The position numbers and the translations under genes were made by a program. Under the pieces are notes generated by a model that was not told the DNA's origin, ran no database searches, and saw nothing but the letters and a program-made list of their open reading frames with translations. A DNA stretch of 64,000 nucleotides from Protea cynaroides (taxonomy: Eukaryota; Streptophyta; Magnoliopsida; Proteales; Proteaceae), in contig CM053275.1 in NCBI GenBank assembly GCA_028583415.1, positions 9,921,208 to 9,985,207 of the forward strand, read 5' to 3'. Shown here piece by piece: positions 1 to 13,815 of the stretch. Position 1 is the first letter of the stretch, and each line of letters begins with the position of its first letter.

Positions 1-2108
1 CCATAACTTCAAACGATCGATACTCAAAGAAATATTGTTGTTTTTACAATCCGTTTGGTAATTTTTTTCAATATTTATTTCTAATATGTAAAATATAGTG
101 ATTTTTAAAGGGGAGGGATAAAAAACTTTCTCTTTCTTTTACCTACTAGATACAAACTTTAAAATTTAGAGAATGCATGAATTGATGACCATAGGTAAGC
201 AGAGCATGCAACATTCATCACAACGACTCACCGTCGTTGTCGCCATTTGATCATCAAAATCATCACCATCTTGGCGAGTTGGTTAGGGTTTTCCAGCCCA
301 ATCCTATGTCCCCATAACTCAACTTAGGGCTAGGTTATCTTAGACCAAACCCAATTTTCTTAGGCCAGTCTAGCCCAACCTGATTGACCTTAATTCAGCC
401 GAGTTGGGTTGGATTGGTCCTCATTGACATTGCTGTCTTAGCTTTGTCCAGTATAGAGTATCATGTAATAACATGTAGTTTTATATTATAAAGATATACA
501 GAGCCGGAGTAGGCAAGGCCGGGCTAAAACAGAGGTATAACCTCAGGCTTGAAATCTCAACCTTAGCCCAACCCATGGACTGCAAAGCCCAATCCAGTAA
601 ATCACGTGCACAGGTTGAACTAGGTTTAAGAAAGCAGAGCCGGGTCTGGTCTGGCCCAGCTCATTTGTCACCCAATTACCATATGGCTTAACCTCTAAAA
701 GATGATTTCCAAAGGGAAAAAAAAAGGCGAAATTCTCGGGGCTAAGGTTTAAAAACTTGGATTTGAGTATTATATCAGCCTCCATGATCTCAAATCCGAC
801 TTGAACCGAAACTCAATTGAACTCTGATTGGAATCAAGGAAAAAACGTTTTTAAAAGTGAGAAGAACCGGGATGAGGATGGCCAATTTCGATTCGAACTG
901 GGCGGTTCACCCAATTGCTCGTCTTAAGTACTTCTTTAGAATCCAATAATGCCATCTTGCCCATTCATCCCCATTGTTACCTAAAATTTTAATCGCTTGA
1001 GTTGTTGAGCGAAGTGAAGCGATTCTCGCCACCGACATGAAGATCTAAAGGAATCCATTCCTCAAGATGGTTGGGCTGGGTTTTTTAAAACCTCAGTCCC
1101 AACCTTTGAGTCCTGCTCAAATCCAGCCTCATCCTAACTCAGAGCTTAAAAAATCTAATCCTAATCTGCCATCAAGGCCAGGCTAAACTGACCTCAATTG
1201 ATCCTAACTACGGATAGGGAGAAGGGAAAAATACGTGGGATGGGTCAACTAGGGGAGAAGAAGAAGAAGAAGACAAGCTGAGCCTCGCACAAGGCTTCGA
1301 CCTGGGCCAGCCAGGCCTTGACTCACGGCCAAAATTCTCAACCTTGGCCGGTTCTCAGAACTAGGGTATCTCACCTCAGACCTTGTTCACGCGCACGGAT
1401 TGACAGGGCGAACTGTACTTGTTTATTAATAAACTTCTTTTCAATGAAATCAAGTCGAATCTGTTGTTTTTTGTGTGAAAGACAATAAGAAGTACTCTAC
1501 ACTAAACCCAACTCATAACTCAAAACCCAGAGTTGAATAATATGAACTCGTTCTATTATATTTGCATATGGGGTGGAATCCAAACTTTTCCTTTTCTTTA
1601 TTTATCTTTGGACAGGGCACAACTAGGCCGGTTTGATTAATAGAAACTTAAAATGTGCTTCAATCATGGTTTCATCACTTTGGAACACTAAAATAAAGGG
1701 ACTCTCAGCAGGTGACTTCTGAGTCAACCCTGCTATTGCATGGCCTTTTTTTTTTTACTCTCTTTTCCTGTAATGTGCAGAGACATGCTCAAGTGCCCAT
1801 GTGTGGACACTATGATATCTTCTGATCCTGTTTGGCTTATGAACAAAGTCATGAAGTATCCTTATTATTATGGGAAGAAGGTGGGAGTTGTTGGTTTTTG
1901 TGGGGTCTCGTGTGATTGACTTTTTTCACTTAAGGGACCACAAAAGATCTCACATTGGTTTGGTGTCAAACTCCATTAACACCGGATATTGGTGTTCGTT
2001 AGATCGGTGCAAAACCCAGTTGCCTATAATACCTCTACTTTCGGCAGTCTCAATCCTCCCCACCTAAAAAAGAATTGATGTCAAAGCTTCATGAGAAACA
2101 AGGCCTAG

Positions 2109-2153
<45 letters not shown>

Positions 2154-2392
2154 ATAAGTAGGTGAATAACCTCTTGCTTACAAAAGAAAAAGTTAAAATA
2201 GTAAAAGTAAAAATCATAAACTTCAAACCTAAGTCATCTTTGATTCTCACCCACTCCATAGTTTACACTTTACTCATTAGCATATCTATGAAGAGTAAAG
2301 ACATTCATGTAAGACACAAATTGCTCCAATATTGATGGAGTATTATTCCTAAAGAGGATTCTTAGTACATATTTTTCTTTTATGAGAAAAAA

Positions 2393-2520
2393 GATCTTCT
2401 CCTATCGTTCCGTCTGTCAGTTATCCATCAAACAGATTGGAATGCATTTGTTGGCTTGTGTGTCGAACATCTCAGCTTGTCTGATGGATAGCTGACGTGG
2501 TTGGGCTATAGGAGAAGATC
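2393..2520. mobile_element. MITE, copy A of a family with GATC(C/T)TCT ends
   Basis: A perfect 13-bp terminal inverted repeat (GATCTTCTCCTAT at 2393-2405, its reverse complement at 2508-2520) bounds 128 bp. Subterminal inverted similarity (TTATCCATCA near the left, TGATGGATAGC near the right) extends the foldback. Two related elements occur at 12143-12256 and 14334-14478. No target-site duplication was clear. Superfamily not determined. Confidence 0.6.
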
Positions 2521-3047
2521 CAGAAGAGGGGAGGAAATGATGAAGAAATGTAAATTAGGAAAAACACAAATGTTATTTAATTTAAATGGTAGTATGTCAA
2601 TGCATACAGCTTTCTCAAATCTATTTCCATCTCATTCACTAGTTTTGATTCGAAGTGTTTGGATGCTAAGAAATAAAAAAGTAATATAAAATAAAAATAA
2701 TGATGAAACAATAATTTTGTGTCTATCTCTCTCTCTTTCAATTTAATTTTTTTTGGTTTTTATGGTTTGCAAACGTTTCACCAACTAAGATTTAATACAC
2801 TTACTCTATATGAGCAGAATGGATGCATTCATGACGTGGAATGAGTGAACTTTGATATAACAACAAAGTGTTGAGAGCTAAGTAATCATCCACAAGTAAC
2901 ATAAGTAATTACCAAGGTGGGGTACCAAAAAAAATTCAGAAGTGGGTCCAAAGGAAACCCAATCCACCACCGTTAGTTGCTTTATCCCCGTGATATGAAG
3001 AATTGCCAAATTCAATAAATTAATGGTAAATCACATGTCTATTGTGA

Positions 3048-3327
3048 GTCCGGGGGTTCTTTCCGGGGATGCACATCGTCTCCTCCCAGTGATTCTGAGA
3101 GGATGCGGCAACCTATCTCGGATAGCTGCCACGTGGCTCTCGGTTGAATCCGAGACCCACGTCTGAGCCGACAACACCTGTCGGCTCAGTTGTCGATTGG
3201 GTGTGGGCTCGGACGTATGTCTCGGATTTACTGAGAGCCACATGGCGGTCATCTAGGATAAGTTGCCACTGTCCTCCCAGAACCACTGGGAGGATAGGAT
3301 GCAGATCCCTTTTTCTGGGGCCGTCTG
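3048..3327. repeat. Long palindromic foldback element
   Basis: Two arms of about 130 bp fold on a 5-base loop at 3174-3178. The innermost stem is perfect (TGAGCCGACA at 3164-3173 against TGTCGGCTCA at 3179-3188). The outer arms pair with scattered mismatches, for example CTCCTCCCAGTGATTCTGAG on the left against a CTCCCAGAACCACTGGGAGG block on the right. The whole element is GC-rich relative to its AT-rich flanks. This looks like a foldback or MITE-type transposon; a small-RNA precursor is an alternative. Arms shorten at the outer edges, so the limits are approximate. Confidence 0.65.
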
Positions 3328-4784
3328 TCTGTGTGTGGTTAAAATTGGGAATTGGCCAAAATCTTATCCTATCAAACAAACAGTGCCAGGAAATGCGTAG
3401 CTCGAAAAGTTTGTTTGGCTCTAGGAAAAAAGAGATCTATTTTTTATTTTTCCATGGTAAATAGATATCTATCATTTATGGAGACTTGGATTTCTTGCGG
3501 TCGCATTCAGGCCATTGAGAGTGCATCTGTACAAACGTTGATACATTCCAATGGCCCAGATAATTCCTCTAGCAGTGTCAATAATATATTTTTTTTCTTC
3601 CCCTAACACCAGATGTATTTAAGAGATCACAATAGATGGAAAAAAAATATTTTTAGAATAAAATCCCAAAAAGGTTTTATTAGTTGTCAGCAAAAAAAAC
3701 GTTGTCAGCGCTCCCCCGCTCCCTCTCACATGAGGGTGTGAAATGATGATGCCATACCCAATCATTTTACATCTCTTGTGAGACGGTGGAGAGGTTTAAA
3801 TTATGTTATTTTCATCCATTTTTGTATCTATCACGTGTAAGATCCAAGTATAAATCGAGCATGAATCGGCCCTCAAACCCTAAACTCGGTTTCCCACGCA
3901 CAAAAATAGACGACCACCTTACCGTTTCAACTAAAATAGGATTAGATTCGACTGATTCAATCCGAATCATCAAAGCATGGTCATTTTGTGGATTGGTGAA
4001 ACCAAAATTATTGAGACAGCTAAGCTCCATCTTGAGACCCTCTACAATTTTTAAAATTTTTTGATCTGTAAATCCCTGATACAATGGAAAATGTATAACT
4101 AGGGAGATTTGCCTAATTAACATGAGTAATGTATGAGATAGGTCGAAGAACAGCACTCAATTTTTTCTGGATTTGGAAGGGAAATTGCATTGGGTAAGAA
4201 AATATGGAGTAAATGAATTCATTGATTAGCTATTTTTAAACTGTAACGGCATATTTTCTCTTTCTTCGTCCGTTCACGATATAACTGAATGATAATTGTT
4301 GGGTTTAACTTACTCTTGGGAATGATAAAGCCAGAAATGAAGATCTGCGAAGATCAGTGCGCATTTAACAGAGTTAAGTAGGCCGAGTGAGTGATATCAG
4401 GACTCGGAAGTTAGAGAAATACAGTAGAGAGAGAGAAAAGAGGGCGGAGAAAGTAAAGAATTATAGAAAGAGACAGATGGTTCTCTTTCAACAAACACTG
4501 ACTGCTTGACTGTAACGTGGCAAAAGTTCACGTAAAAGCGCGAGTAAGAACATTTTAATAGTTTTTTATTGCTTTTCTCCGGCAGTAATGCACAGTTGTG
4601 GAGGAGTATTGTGGTAGGGTCAGTTTCACTTTCATCCCCACGAGAAAAATCTCGTCTTCCCGCCTTGGCGCTCTTCTTGAATCGCAAGTTCGCAACAGTA
4701 CAAAGTGAGAGTGAGAAAAGAGAGGGAAATAGGAGGAATCCGGTGAGTTGCGAAATAGAGATGTAGAAGAGGTCTGGGCTCTTC

Positions 4785-4785
4785 G

Positions 4786-4827
<42 letters not shown>

Positions 4828-4840
4828 CCTCTCCCTCTCC
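4785..4840 (+). repeat. (CT)n microsatellite in the presumed 5' leader of the TCX gene
   Basis: An uninterrupted TC dinucleotide run (about 4789-4822) followed by CCCTCC-type repeats ends just before the start codon at 4849. CT/GA-rich leaders are common in plant genes and this tract lies within the likely transcribed 5' UTR. Confidence 0.7.
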
Positions 4841-4848
4841 CTCTCGGC

Positions 4849-7800
4849 ATGGATACGCCGGAGAGAAATCAGATCGGCACTCCAGTTGCTAAATTCGAGG
4901 TAATTTTTCGTTTTCCTGCTTGCCTCCAATTCTCTTTCCCTCCTGTTCTTCACGATTCTGTTGGGCTTCCTTTTGTCTTTCTTACGCTCGATCGATGATG
5001 GTTTTTTTTTTCCTTGATGGTAGTATAGAACTGGACTGACATTGAGTTTTTTTTTTTTTTTTTTCCCTCAAGACTTTTTTCATCGCCAAAATTCTTTCTT
5101 GAGATTTTTTTTTGGGATCAATTGGGATTTAGTTATCGTTTACCCAAGATGTCTGTCAATGGATTTTGATTTGTGTGCTTCATCTCGAAGAGTTGACTTC
5201 ATTATTTTTGGGGTATCTGCGTTTTAAGTCGATTACTATTCCCATCTGTCGATTTTTAGTGGGATTAGGGTTTTGTGTTCATAGTCTGAAATGCTTTTCC
5301 GTTCCATTTGCGTGATGCTCCTTGATTCGCCAACCCATCTGGCATTACATTTTTCAGTGCATTTTTTTTTGTTGGATTCGAGTCGTGGAAGTGACACCCC
5401 CTCCCCTAAAATAAAAATCTTGGCTTTCGACTTTGTTTAGTACTACCGTCCGATGAAGTTTTTGAGTTAGGTTCCGGCCAGTCTTCAGGTGATGTTGTAA
5501 GTTTTTTCTTGTTTCTCCTTGTCCATCTATCTTTCACTTAAATTCTGGGTAATGAGGATCTGTCGGTACTTATATTTACTTTTTCCTTTTTTGGGTCTGA
5601 ATTAAGTTACCAAAAGATTCTGTAAGTTCCTCTGCATTGCAATCCTTGACATAAACTTTGACTTAACACTGGAACCGCACAAAACTGCCTTGGGATTGCA
5701 TGTTTGCATGGCATCTGTGCTATGAGGACGGATCTAGTAAACATTTTTACCCCCAAGCCCAGTGCAGCTATAGACCTTTTTTTGCAATGCACAAGTTCCT
5801 TTCTTTGTATGTCACTAGTTCTTCTTATACCGCAATTCCTGCTTTTCAATTATCTTTCTGACGGCGTCCTTTTAATTTCTAGTGATTCTTAGACTACGCT
5901 TTTTTATTTTTATTTTTATTTTTTTTGGTCAAAACAGATTAGATGTTACTTAACATTTCGTACTCTCTCTCTCTCTCCTATGGCTCAACATTTTTGTTCA
6001 CCGTTGTATCTATTTTTTTTTTCCTTTATTCTGTTATTTGCCTGAATTTCCTTGTTCTCAGTGATGTGTTCCTCTTTCTTTTAGGGTCTTGTGATTTGTG
6101 ACTGTGCCATAAGAATGTTTATGTTCACTTGCAGGACTCTCCTGTCTTTAATTATATCAACAATCTTTCTCCTATTAAACCGGTTAAGTCTATACACATT
6201 GGTCAAACATTCAACTCACTCACTTTTGCATCCCTACCATCCGTGTTTACTTCGCCACATGTCATTTCACAGAAGGAGTCTAGATTCTTACGAAGGTAAC
6301 TGCTGCATCTTTTCATATTTCATGCACTCAGTATTATGTGTCCCATTTGTATTTACTAAGTTTATTTAAACTAGTTATTTTTACTCTCAGGCATCATTTA
6401 TCAGATCTGTCAAAGCCTGATTTTTCTGGTAATGGAAATGAAGGCAATCCTAGTCTGGGGGTTTTGGATTCTGTTCAACTCCCTGAATGCTCTGTTCCAG
6501 AGGAAAGTTTTGATCCAGAGAGTTCTATTAAAGAGGTTGGGGGGCCATCTAATGAGCACTCAAATCTCGCTATTGAGTTGCCGAGGAATTTGAAGTATGA
6601 TTGTGGTAGCCCTGATTGTAACCCAATACCATCTGATGGGATTAAGATGGACCATCTGCCAGAAATCACTGCAACACCAGCCTCACTTGTTCATTTTGGT
6701 CAAGAGGTCTCAGAAGAAAGGCAGCATTCATTTGAAAGTAGAGTAGAAATACAGGATATTTGTCAGGTTGATCAAAACAGAGACGAAGGGGCCGAATGTG
6801 ATTGGGAAAATTTGATTTCTGATGCTGCTGATCTGTTAATTTTTGACTCTTCCATCGACACAGGGGTTCCAAAGGAGCAGAGCCTGGAATTGGTGAATCA
6901 TGAGACTGGTTCTTTTGCTTCAAAGGTTCCACAATGTAATACTGATGAGTTGCAAAAAACACAGACCGTGGGTCTCGTAAACTCCTGTGAAAAAATCGAA
7001 ATGGAGGATTCCATGTCTTGTCCAGAAGAAGTTAGGAAGCAGAAGGAAATGGATAAAACACTGCATGCTTCATCAAGTGCTTTGTCAAGCAAGCAAGTGA
7101 TTAGTGGTCCAAGTGAGGGAATGGATGAGGAAGCTGAAAAGTGCATTTCAGTTGGTGGCAAGGTAAATGTTTTTTATGGTTTTTTTTTTTTAGAAGCCAG
7201 CTCTGTCTGTATGAGTTGTACATGGTAGGACTTCACTAACAAAGTACGTTTCCGTGTATCACATTGGTTCAAAGTTTTTATTTCTATCATGAAACATCAC
7301 CTCTGAATTTTTTTATTAGTCAATTAACCTGATTTGTCTGACATGTCTTTTACTTGTGATGATCATCCTTTCGAGTGTTAGCATATGTTATGAGTTTAAT
7401 CTATTTTAAACGAGTTAGTTTGTGGGTGGACTAGTCAGTGCAATTCTGATTATCTATAGTACTGAATACATAAAATGGAAGAAGAAAACTATGCATATGG
7501 GAATTGAGGTAGTGTTGTGCTTATTCTAACTTACTGTGAAATTAGAATTCTATCACTGCCATGGTTTTCCATCTAGTTCTGTGACTTCCTGGAGGATTTC
7601 CATGGGCTTCCATGAGCTTCTATGTAGTATGTTTGGAGTTTAAAAATCATCCTGAACTGAAATATAGTACTGCAAAAAATGCATGAAATTAAATGGATAA
7701 TTTTTTTTAATCTTTTAAAGTATCACATGAAATCTTCAGATTATGATTTGATTGGAAATCCCTTTCCAATTTTCTAATTAAAGACAGATGTAGAACCTTT

Positions 7801-10666
7801 GATGTCATAGTCCCAGGCTAATGGATTGGTGCCTCTAAATCATTGACATTCACTTTAGGCTTGTCTGCAAGCAATCTGTTTTATATGTTTTTTGTCCCCG
7901 TCCATTAATTCCTGTGGAGACTCTATGAAACCATGCATTTCTGTCCCAGATGACCTGCAATATGATAACCATTAGTAATGAGCTAAAAGTGTTGCACATG
8001 GAATTAAGGAATACATTTATTCTTTATTAAAAGGTATAGAATAAGTCTGTAACAAGTGTAGTCTATATGCTACTACTTCCTGATGTTCCCTCTGTGGTTG
8101 TGCACACAACACTCCCCTCCCAAAAAAAAAAAAAATGGAATCAAAAAAATTCCTCTTGAAATCAGAGTTAATAGCAAGGAGATACATTAATTGGTTTATA
8201 TCTGTTTTTGTTTAGCCTGACTCACAGCATCAACGTGGTATGAGAAGGCGCTGTCTGGTTTTTGAGATGTCAGGAGCTCAAAAAAAGAACTTGGCTGATG
8301 ATTCTAAAAGCAGTTCTTCAGTCTCTTCCCATTCTGATGTAAAAGCTACTGATGACCAAGAATTGGTTCCTCTTAAACCTGGAAATAGTTCTTCACCGTG
8401 CATGCTACCTGGTATCGGTTTGCACTTGAATGCCCTTGCAACTACCTCAAAAGATTGTAGAGTTGTCAAGCATGAAACTTTGTCTTCTGGAAGGCAACTA
8501 ATAAGCATGAGGAGTTCCATTACTTCTTTCCACTCTGTCACGTCTGGTCAATTAACTCTGACTACATCCTTGGCTCTGAATTCTACGGAAAGAGAAATTG
8601 GTCCAGCTGACAATGGAATGTTGGTGCAAGATGCTTCCCAGGCATCCACATTTGGAGTTAGTGAAGAGTTTAACTCCAGTAGCCCAAAAAAGAAGAGGTA
8701 TGGGTCACCCATTAATTTTTCTTGATGGAATTACTGTTTTATGATCCTTTTACTAGTGCATTCAAATTTTCACGGAATTCTAACTCTAGGACTCATGATA
8801 TGCAGGCGCAAGTTGGAAAATGTTGTAGAAACCGAAGCTTGCAAGCGTTGCAATTGTAAGAAATCAAAATGCTTGAAACTGTAAGTTTCATAGCATTGCT
8901 TGCTTAGTCATGGTGCTCTAATATCAGCACAGAGTATACAAGAGTAATTCTGTTAGTTATGAGATCATCTAAGACATTTCATTTTTTTTATTTTTTTATT
9001 TAAATGCTGTTCTTCATACTGGCTTGCCACTGTTGTTTTATAGAACGTGGCATTTCTATTTTTCACCGTCTTATCAATGTCCGAATTAGGTGAATTTGGG
9101 AATTGCCCCCTCCCCCTTTCTGAGGATGTGCTCATGGTTTAACTAGGCAAAATCATCTATGCAGTTACTGTGAATGCTTTGCTGCTGGTGTTTATTGCGT
9201 AGAGCCTTGTTCATGTCAAGAATGCTTTAACAAGCCTATCCATGAAGATACTGTTCTGGCAACTCGCAAACAAATTGAGTCACGCAACCCGCTTGCATTT
9301 GCACCCAAAGTTATTAGAAGCTCTGAGCCTGTTTCGGAAATTGCGGTTGGAAAATAAATCTCAATCTTTTTGTTTTTATTTCTGAAAAAAGTTTCCAACT
9401 AGGAAAATTTGAGTTGACCTTTGACAATTGAGGACTTGTTTTCGCCTTTGCAGGATGATCCTAACAAAACTCCAGCTTCTGCCAGGCATAAAAGAGGATG
9501 CAACTGCAAGAAATCAAGTTGCTTAAAGAAATACTGTGAATGCTATCAGGTTTTCCCATTGACCCAATGCTTTTGCTTCTATTTTTTATGTCATCTGATT
9601 CAGATTGTTGGTTTCTCTTTTAGGGGGGCGTTGGATGTTCAATCAACTGCAGATGTGAAGGATGCAAGAATACATTTGGCAGAAAGGATGGTAAGTGTTT
9701 GTTTGATGTAGCCAACTTATCTTTAAATACGAATTAGGGAATTCCAGAAACCTCTTCCCCCCCAAAAAAAAAAAATCTGGGTGTCCATTCTAATGTTTTC
9801 ACTTTTCCTCATTCTAAATTAATTGTCATTTGGCCTTTTTTCTTTGGGTCAAATCAGTTATTTTCTTTTTCCAACAAATTTGGGGCTTTAATCTAGGATT
9901 GCTTCCTCAATTCCTGTACATGATCAAGGTTTTTAACATTTCCAAATTTTAAGTTCCGTATCTTTCAGATTTGCCCCATTTAGTATTGCATGTGGTTATT
10001 TCCTTAGTTTTATTTAGCCCTTTTGTTTCGTATTTGACTTTTGAAATGCAGGATCTGCTCCAGGAGGAACAGAAGAAGCTGAACCAGAAGAGGAAGAAAC
10101 AGAAACCTGTGAAAATAATGGTGCAGAAAGAAATGTACAGAATAATGAAGTCCAGAAGGATGGAGAGCAATTTTTAGATCGTGCTCTGCCTATTACGCCA
10201 TCTCTTCAAATTTGCAGGTTTGGTATTTTAAATAATTTTGGTTAGATTGCTTTCAAAATGTTTTTGGATATCATGGTAAATGCTGAAAGTCATCTTGTAT
10301 TCCAGACCATCGTTTCCACTGCCTCGTTCTTCTAGCGGGAAACCACCAAGATCTGTACTTGTTGGCACATCTCCTCGGCTACATTCCTCCCAGAGACCAG
10401 GAAAATCAGATTTTTTGCAGCCCCGATATAAGTTTGAGAGCATTCTAAAAGATGAAACCCCTGAGATCCTAAGAGGCGATTGTTCACCTATCCGTGGCAT
10501 AAAGATTGCATCTCCGAATCGTAAGAGGGTATCACCTCCTCATAATGAGTTTGGGATGTCTCCTGGTCGGCGGAGTGGGCGAAAGTTGATACTTCAATCC
10601 ATTCCTTCTTTCCCATCTCTCACCCCTCACCATGAAACCAATGATTTTCCATCGAGGTTTGAATGA
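4849..10666 (+). CDS. TCX: TSO1-like CXC-domain (CPP family) DNA-binding protein
   Basis: Ten coding exons: 4849-4899, 6135-6295, 6391-7162, 8216-8697, 8806-8880, 9165-9345, 9454-9549, 9624-9690, 10052-10217 and 10306-10666. They join in frame to 803 aa, a normal length for TSO1/TCX2/TCX3-type proteins. Near the N-terminus is the conserved SPVFNYINNLSPIKPVKS block. A basic stretch KKKRRK at about 486-491 could be a nuclear signal. Two cysteine-rich CXC motifs follow (about 501-537, starting CKRCNCKKSKC, and 590-628, starting CNCKKSSCLKKYCECY), separated by the family's RNPLAFAPK linker. These form the CRC domain that binds DNA (TTTGAA-like sites in known members). Relatives act in the nucleus in cell-division control and floral or stem-cell development, in some cases with DREAM-like MYB complexes. 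All introns are GT-AG; the donor after exon 6 (GTTGGA) is weak. Start chosen because exon 1 encodes the expected MDTP N-terminus. TSO1 versus TCX2/3 orthology is not resolved. Confidence 0.94.
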
Positions 10667-12142
10667 GGTGCGACATTATTTTGTTTTAGTTGTATGAGTA
10701 ATTTGCTTATGTGTATAATAACTTTGTACTTTGCAGTATGCATTGTAAAATCCAGCTGCCTGTGTAAAAGTATCAGTTATTATTTTAAAGAGCTTCTATT
10801 TCATTTGTTTATTTAGTGGATTCAATTTCAACCAGAACATCTGCAGCCTTGGTTTGTCAACCATAAACCCATGAGGTTCACCCTGGACCCTGTTCATCTG
10901 GGTTGCATAAAGGTCGGGGATTACATCACTTCAATCACTCAGTTTACTCTAATGTTTGGTTTTTTTTAGGTCAATGTGTTGGCTGAAGTTGCAGTTCAGG
11001 TGCAGGACTTTTCCAAAATGAGGTTCATAGGCTTGTGTTTGATTTAAGTGCTGGGCAATGGTGCCACTGAGTTCAGAGGGTGTACATAAGGATATTTGAA
11101 GATTGGGATGTTTTGTTGATGGAATGATTAGCCAGGTTAGGGTTGAAGGACACCCATATTTCTGGAAGTTTGGGATGTGGTCTTTGGTACAACTGAGTCA
11201 CTCCTATAGTATGTTGAAACTTTAATCCAGGACTACAACCTTTTTTTTTTTCTTCTTTTTTTTTGTGTCATGATCCACCACCACCTGAAGGTGGGACCAG
11301 GCCCAAGGGGACGAGAGGGAGTGGGGAACTATACGACTACGGGTGGCTTGGAAGAGTCGACCATGGTTTGGGTTTTGTTAGGGTTGAGGCCTCAGTTCCA
11401 CCATGACCTAGTTAGTATGGACCTGATCTTGTTTATTGTTCATGAGCCATGTTTAAAGAACTGAAACATTACCAAATATTGTCTAAAATAACCAAATGGA
11501 TAATAATTTAAAATTATTTACATAGTCATGTGAAAGTTTTTATTTTATTTTATTCCTTTGAAGAAATATTTCTGTAAGAATAATTTTCTTTGGTAATGTT
11601 GAGTCAGAAGTTTCCTTTAATAATAAAAAAGAAATGCATTTGGAAAGTATAATAATAAAATACTTTGATACTTTTACAAAATATATATTGTTACAAAAGA
11701 ATAGAAAAACAACAGAAACACTTAAAAAAAAAGCATTATCAAATGTAGTTATACTTTCACTTTATTTTGCATCCAAATTTTTATATTTAAAAATATAATA
11801 TTATTAAATGTGATAAAATTTAGATAGTTTATATAATCACGTTGGGTAATGATTATAAAAGTTATTTATAAAAATGTGATTATTAAAGTTTCCATTTTAG
11901 GTTGAAAATTTTCATTTCTTTTAGCATTGGTTTCCCTTGCAATAGAGCCATAGATTATCTTTCTTTTATAACACGTAAAAATAATTTATAGATGCGCATC
12001 GTAAATTGGGCTAATCAGATCCTAAAAGATTAAAAAATAGTAGGTTGGGCTTGATTGGGGATAACAAATCAACATTAATGTGAGGTCGCAAAGGCTGACT
12101 TCAGTGCAACCCAATACAACTTGTAGTTTTATTATGGACCTA

Positions 12143-12256
12143 GATCCTCTCTTGTTGTCTAGCCGTCTATTGGATGGGCTGGGATAATCCACATACATGT
12201 CTATGCATCCTATCCTGTCTGATGGATGATTGAGGACTAAGCAACCGAAGAGGATC
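12143..12256. mobile_element. MITE, copy B of the GATC(C/T)TCT family
   Basis: Imperfect 15-bp terminal inverted repeats (GATCCTCTCTTGTTG at 12143-12157; CAACCGAAGAGGATC at 12242-12256) bound 114 bp. The internal TGTCTGATGGAT block is shared with the element at 2393-2520, which ties the two copies to one family. Confidence 0.55.
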
Positions 12257-13707
12257 ATTGTGCTTTCATTATGGGATTCTGCTCAGGAGCCAGAGCAACT
12301 ATATAAACTTTTCTACCTGTTGCCTGAAACCAGTTTTGAGCAAATGGGTAATATTCTTTTGGGTACCCAAACAAAGAGATAAAATAGGTTAACTGATTTC
12401 CCAAATACACCTGAATGCTTCAAAATGAACACCGCACACTCTTGGGTGTCGTCGATGCGTGTGAGTCCAGCAGTTTAGAAGTGGGTCCCACACTCATCGA
12501 CATCTTCTAAAAATGTGGGATGGTTACCAGGTGGAGAGAGGATCTGCACACAACTACTAACTTAATTAGGACTGTGTCTCTGCATTGTTTACTTTATGTG
12601 CCATTAAAGCTGTAGTCAACCTTTGGATGATAATCTCCATTAGAGCAAATTCTTGAAAATGGCAGGGCCTTTGACCCTGGTGTTATATTGATTCAATCTA
12701 ATGGTGAATAGTTTGAAAGCATCAATACCCATGATCTCTTTGGATCATTCTCTGTAACTCATTAGAGCAAAAGGAATGAGTTAGCTGGTGGAGTAAGATG
12801 TTCATCACATGTTCTCTGAAAAGTCATATGCTTTTCAGTATAGTGGGGGCTGGAGGATCTCCTCCACATTTGCTTACTGTTAACCCAACAAAATAATAAT
12901 ATCCGGACAAGAAACTTTAGAATCTTAGGGACATGTGTGAGAGTTATCTTCTCCACCACAAACAAAAATATGATTTGAATGTGATCATGTAGAGGGCCCA
13001 TGTTATGTTTTCACCATGGTCTCTTTCTGGGTTTTAGAAAAAAGTAAGGTACTTGGAAATAGTGGGTGGGTTAATTTTAATGGATGGTGACTCGACTCTA
13101 TAGTAATGGTTGCTAATTATGTCTTTATGAGAGGTAGTTGGGCAGGTGATGTTACAAGGATAACAGTTGATCACCGACAAATAGGACATTTGTCCGTGAT
13201 CTAACATAGTGTAGTGATCAAAATAGGTCTGATGGTTTATTATTCTGTGACTTTGCTTCAAATTTGAGTTTACCTGAAGCATCTGAACTTCATTAGGGAG
13301 TAACCTTCAGAAGGGGTGCAAGTTTGGCCCTATCAGTTTGAATTTGCTTTGAATCTGAATAAGGCCGGAGTTGAGATACTTTAGCCTTGAGGGCGGATCA
13401 GGGTTGAGAATTTTTAGGCCTTAATCAGGACAAGGCTGGTTATGGTTAAGGCCTCGGATTGAGTCCAGGCTGGGTCTGTCTTCTTCCTCTTTCTTTTGAC
13501 CTAACCCCTACATCACCCTTCACCTTCCGCATGGTCAGAGTCAATCAGGGTAAAATTTTCAAGTGTTAAGTCATGGCCAGGTCAGGCCTAGACATTTGAA
13601 CTCTGGGTTCGACTGAGGTTCAAAAAATCCGACTCAATCCGACCCTGTTGCAGCTCTACTTTCAGTAATATTCTCTCTTCCTTTTTTTATTTTTAAATGT
13701 AGAAATA

Positions 13708-13815
13708 ACATCTTGGGTGGGTAAGGTCATTGGTATTCTTTGATTATAGGTAGATGAAAAGACAACTTGGGTGAGTAGGGTAATTGGTATTCTTTGATTA
13801 TAAGTACAGAAAAGG
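13708..13815. repeat. Tandem duplication, period 54 bp
   Basis: Two adjacent copies share ACWWCTTGGGTG and TTGGTATTCTTTGATTATA blocks at a 54-base offset (starting at 13708 and 13762) with a few substitutions. No function is apparent. Confidence 0.65.

Larger units (their letters stand above)
1..4848. other. Intergenic region upstream of the TCX gene
   Basis: No coding region with recognisable similarity is visible. The stretch contains degenerate direct and inverted copies of a CCCAACC/GGTTGGG-rich sequence (about 280-430, 580-660 and 1060-1200), a (GA)n run near 2125-2150, a small TIR element at 2393-2520 and a large foldback at 3048-3327. The last 300 bases, with CT-rich runs, are probably the promoter and 5' leader of the CXC gene that starts at 4849. 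Confidence 0.6.

Noticed and set aside
3031..3464. Overlapping reading frames of 70-106 codons on both strands
   Set aside because: They arise from the GC-rich palindrome; long frames on both strands mirror the inverted repeat and show no protein similarity.
4555..4953. Minus-strand frame rich in Arg-Glu
   Set aside because: It is the translation of the (CT)n microsatellite in the CXC gene leader.
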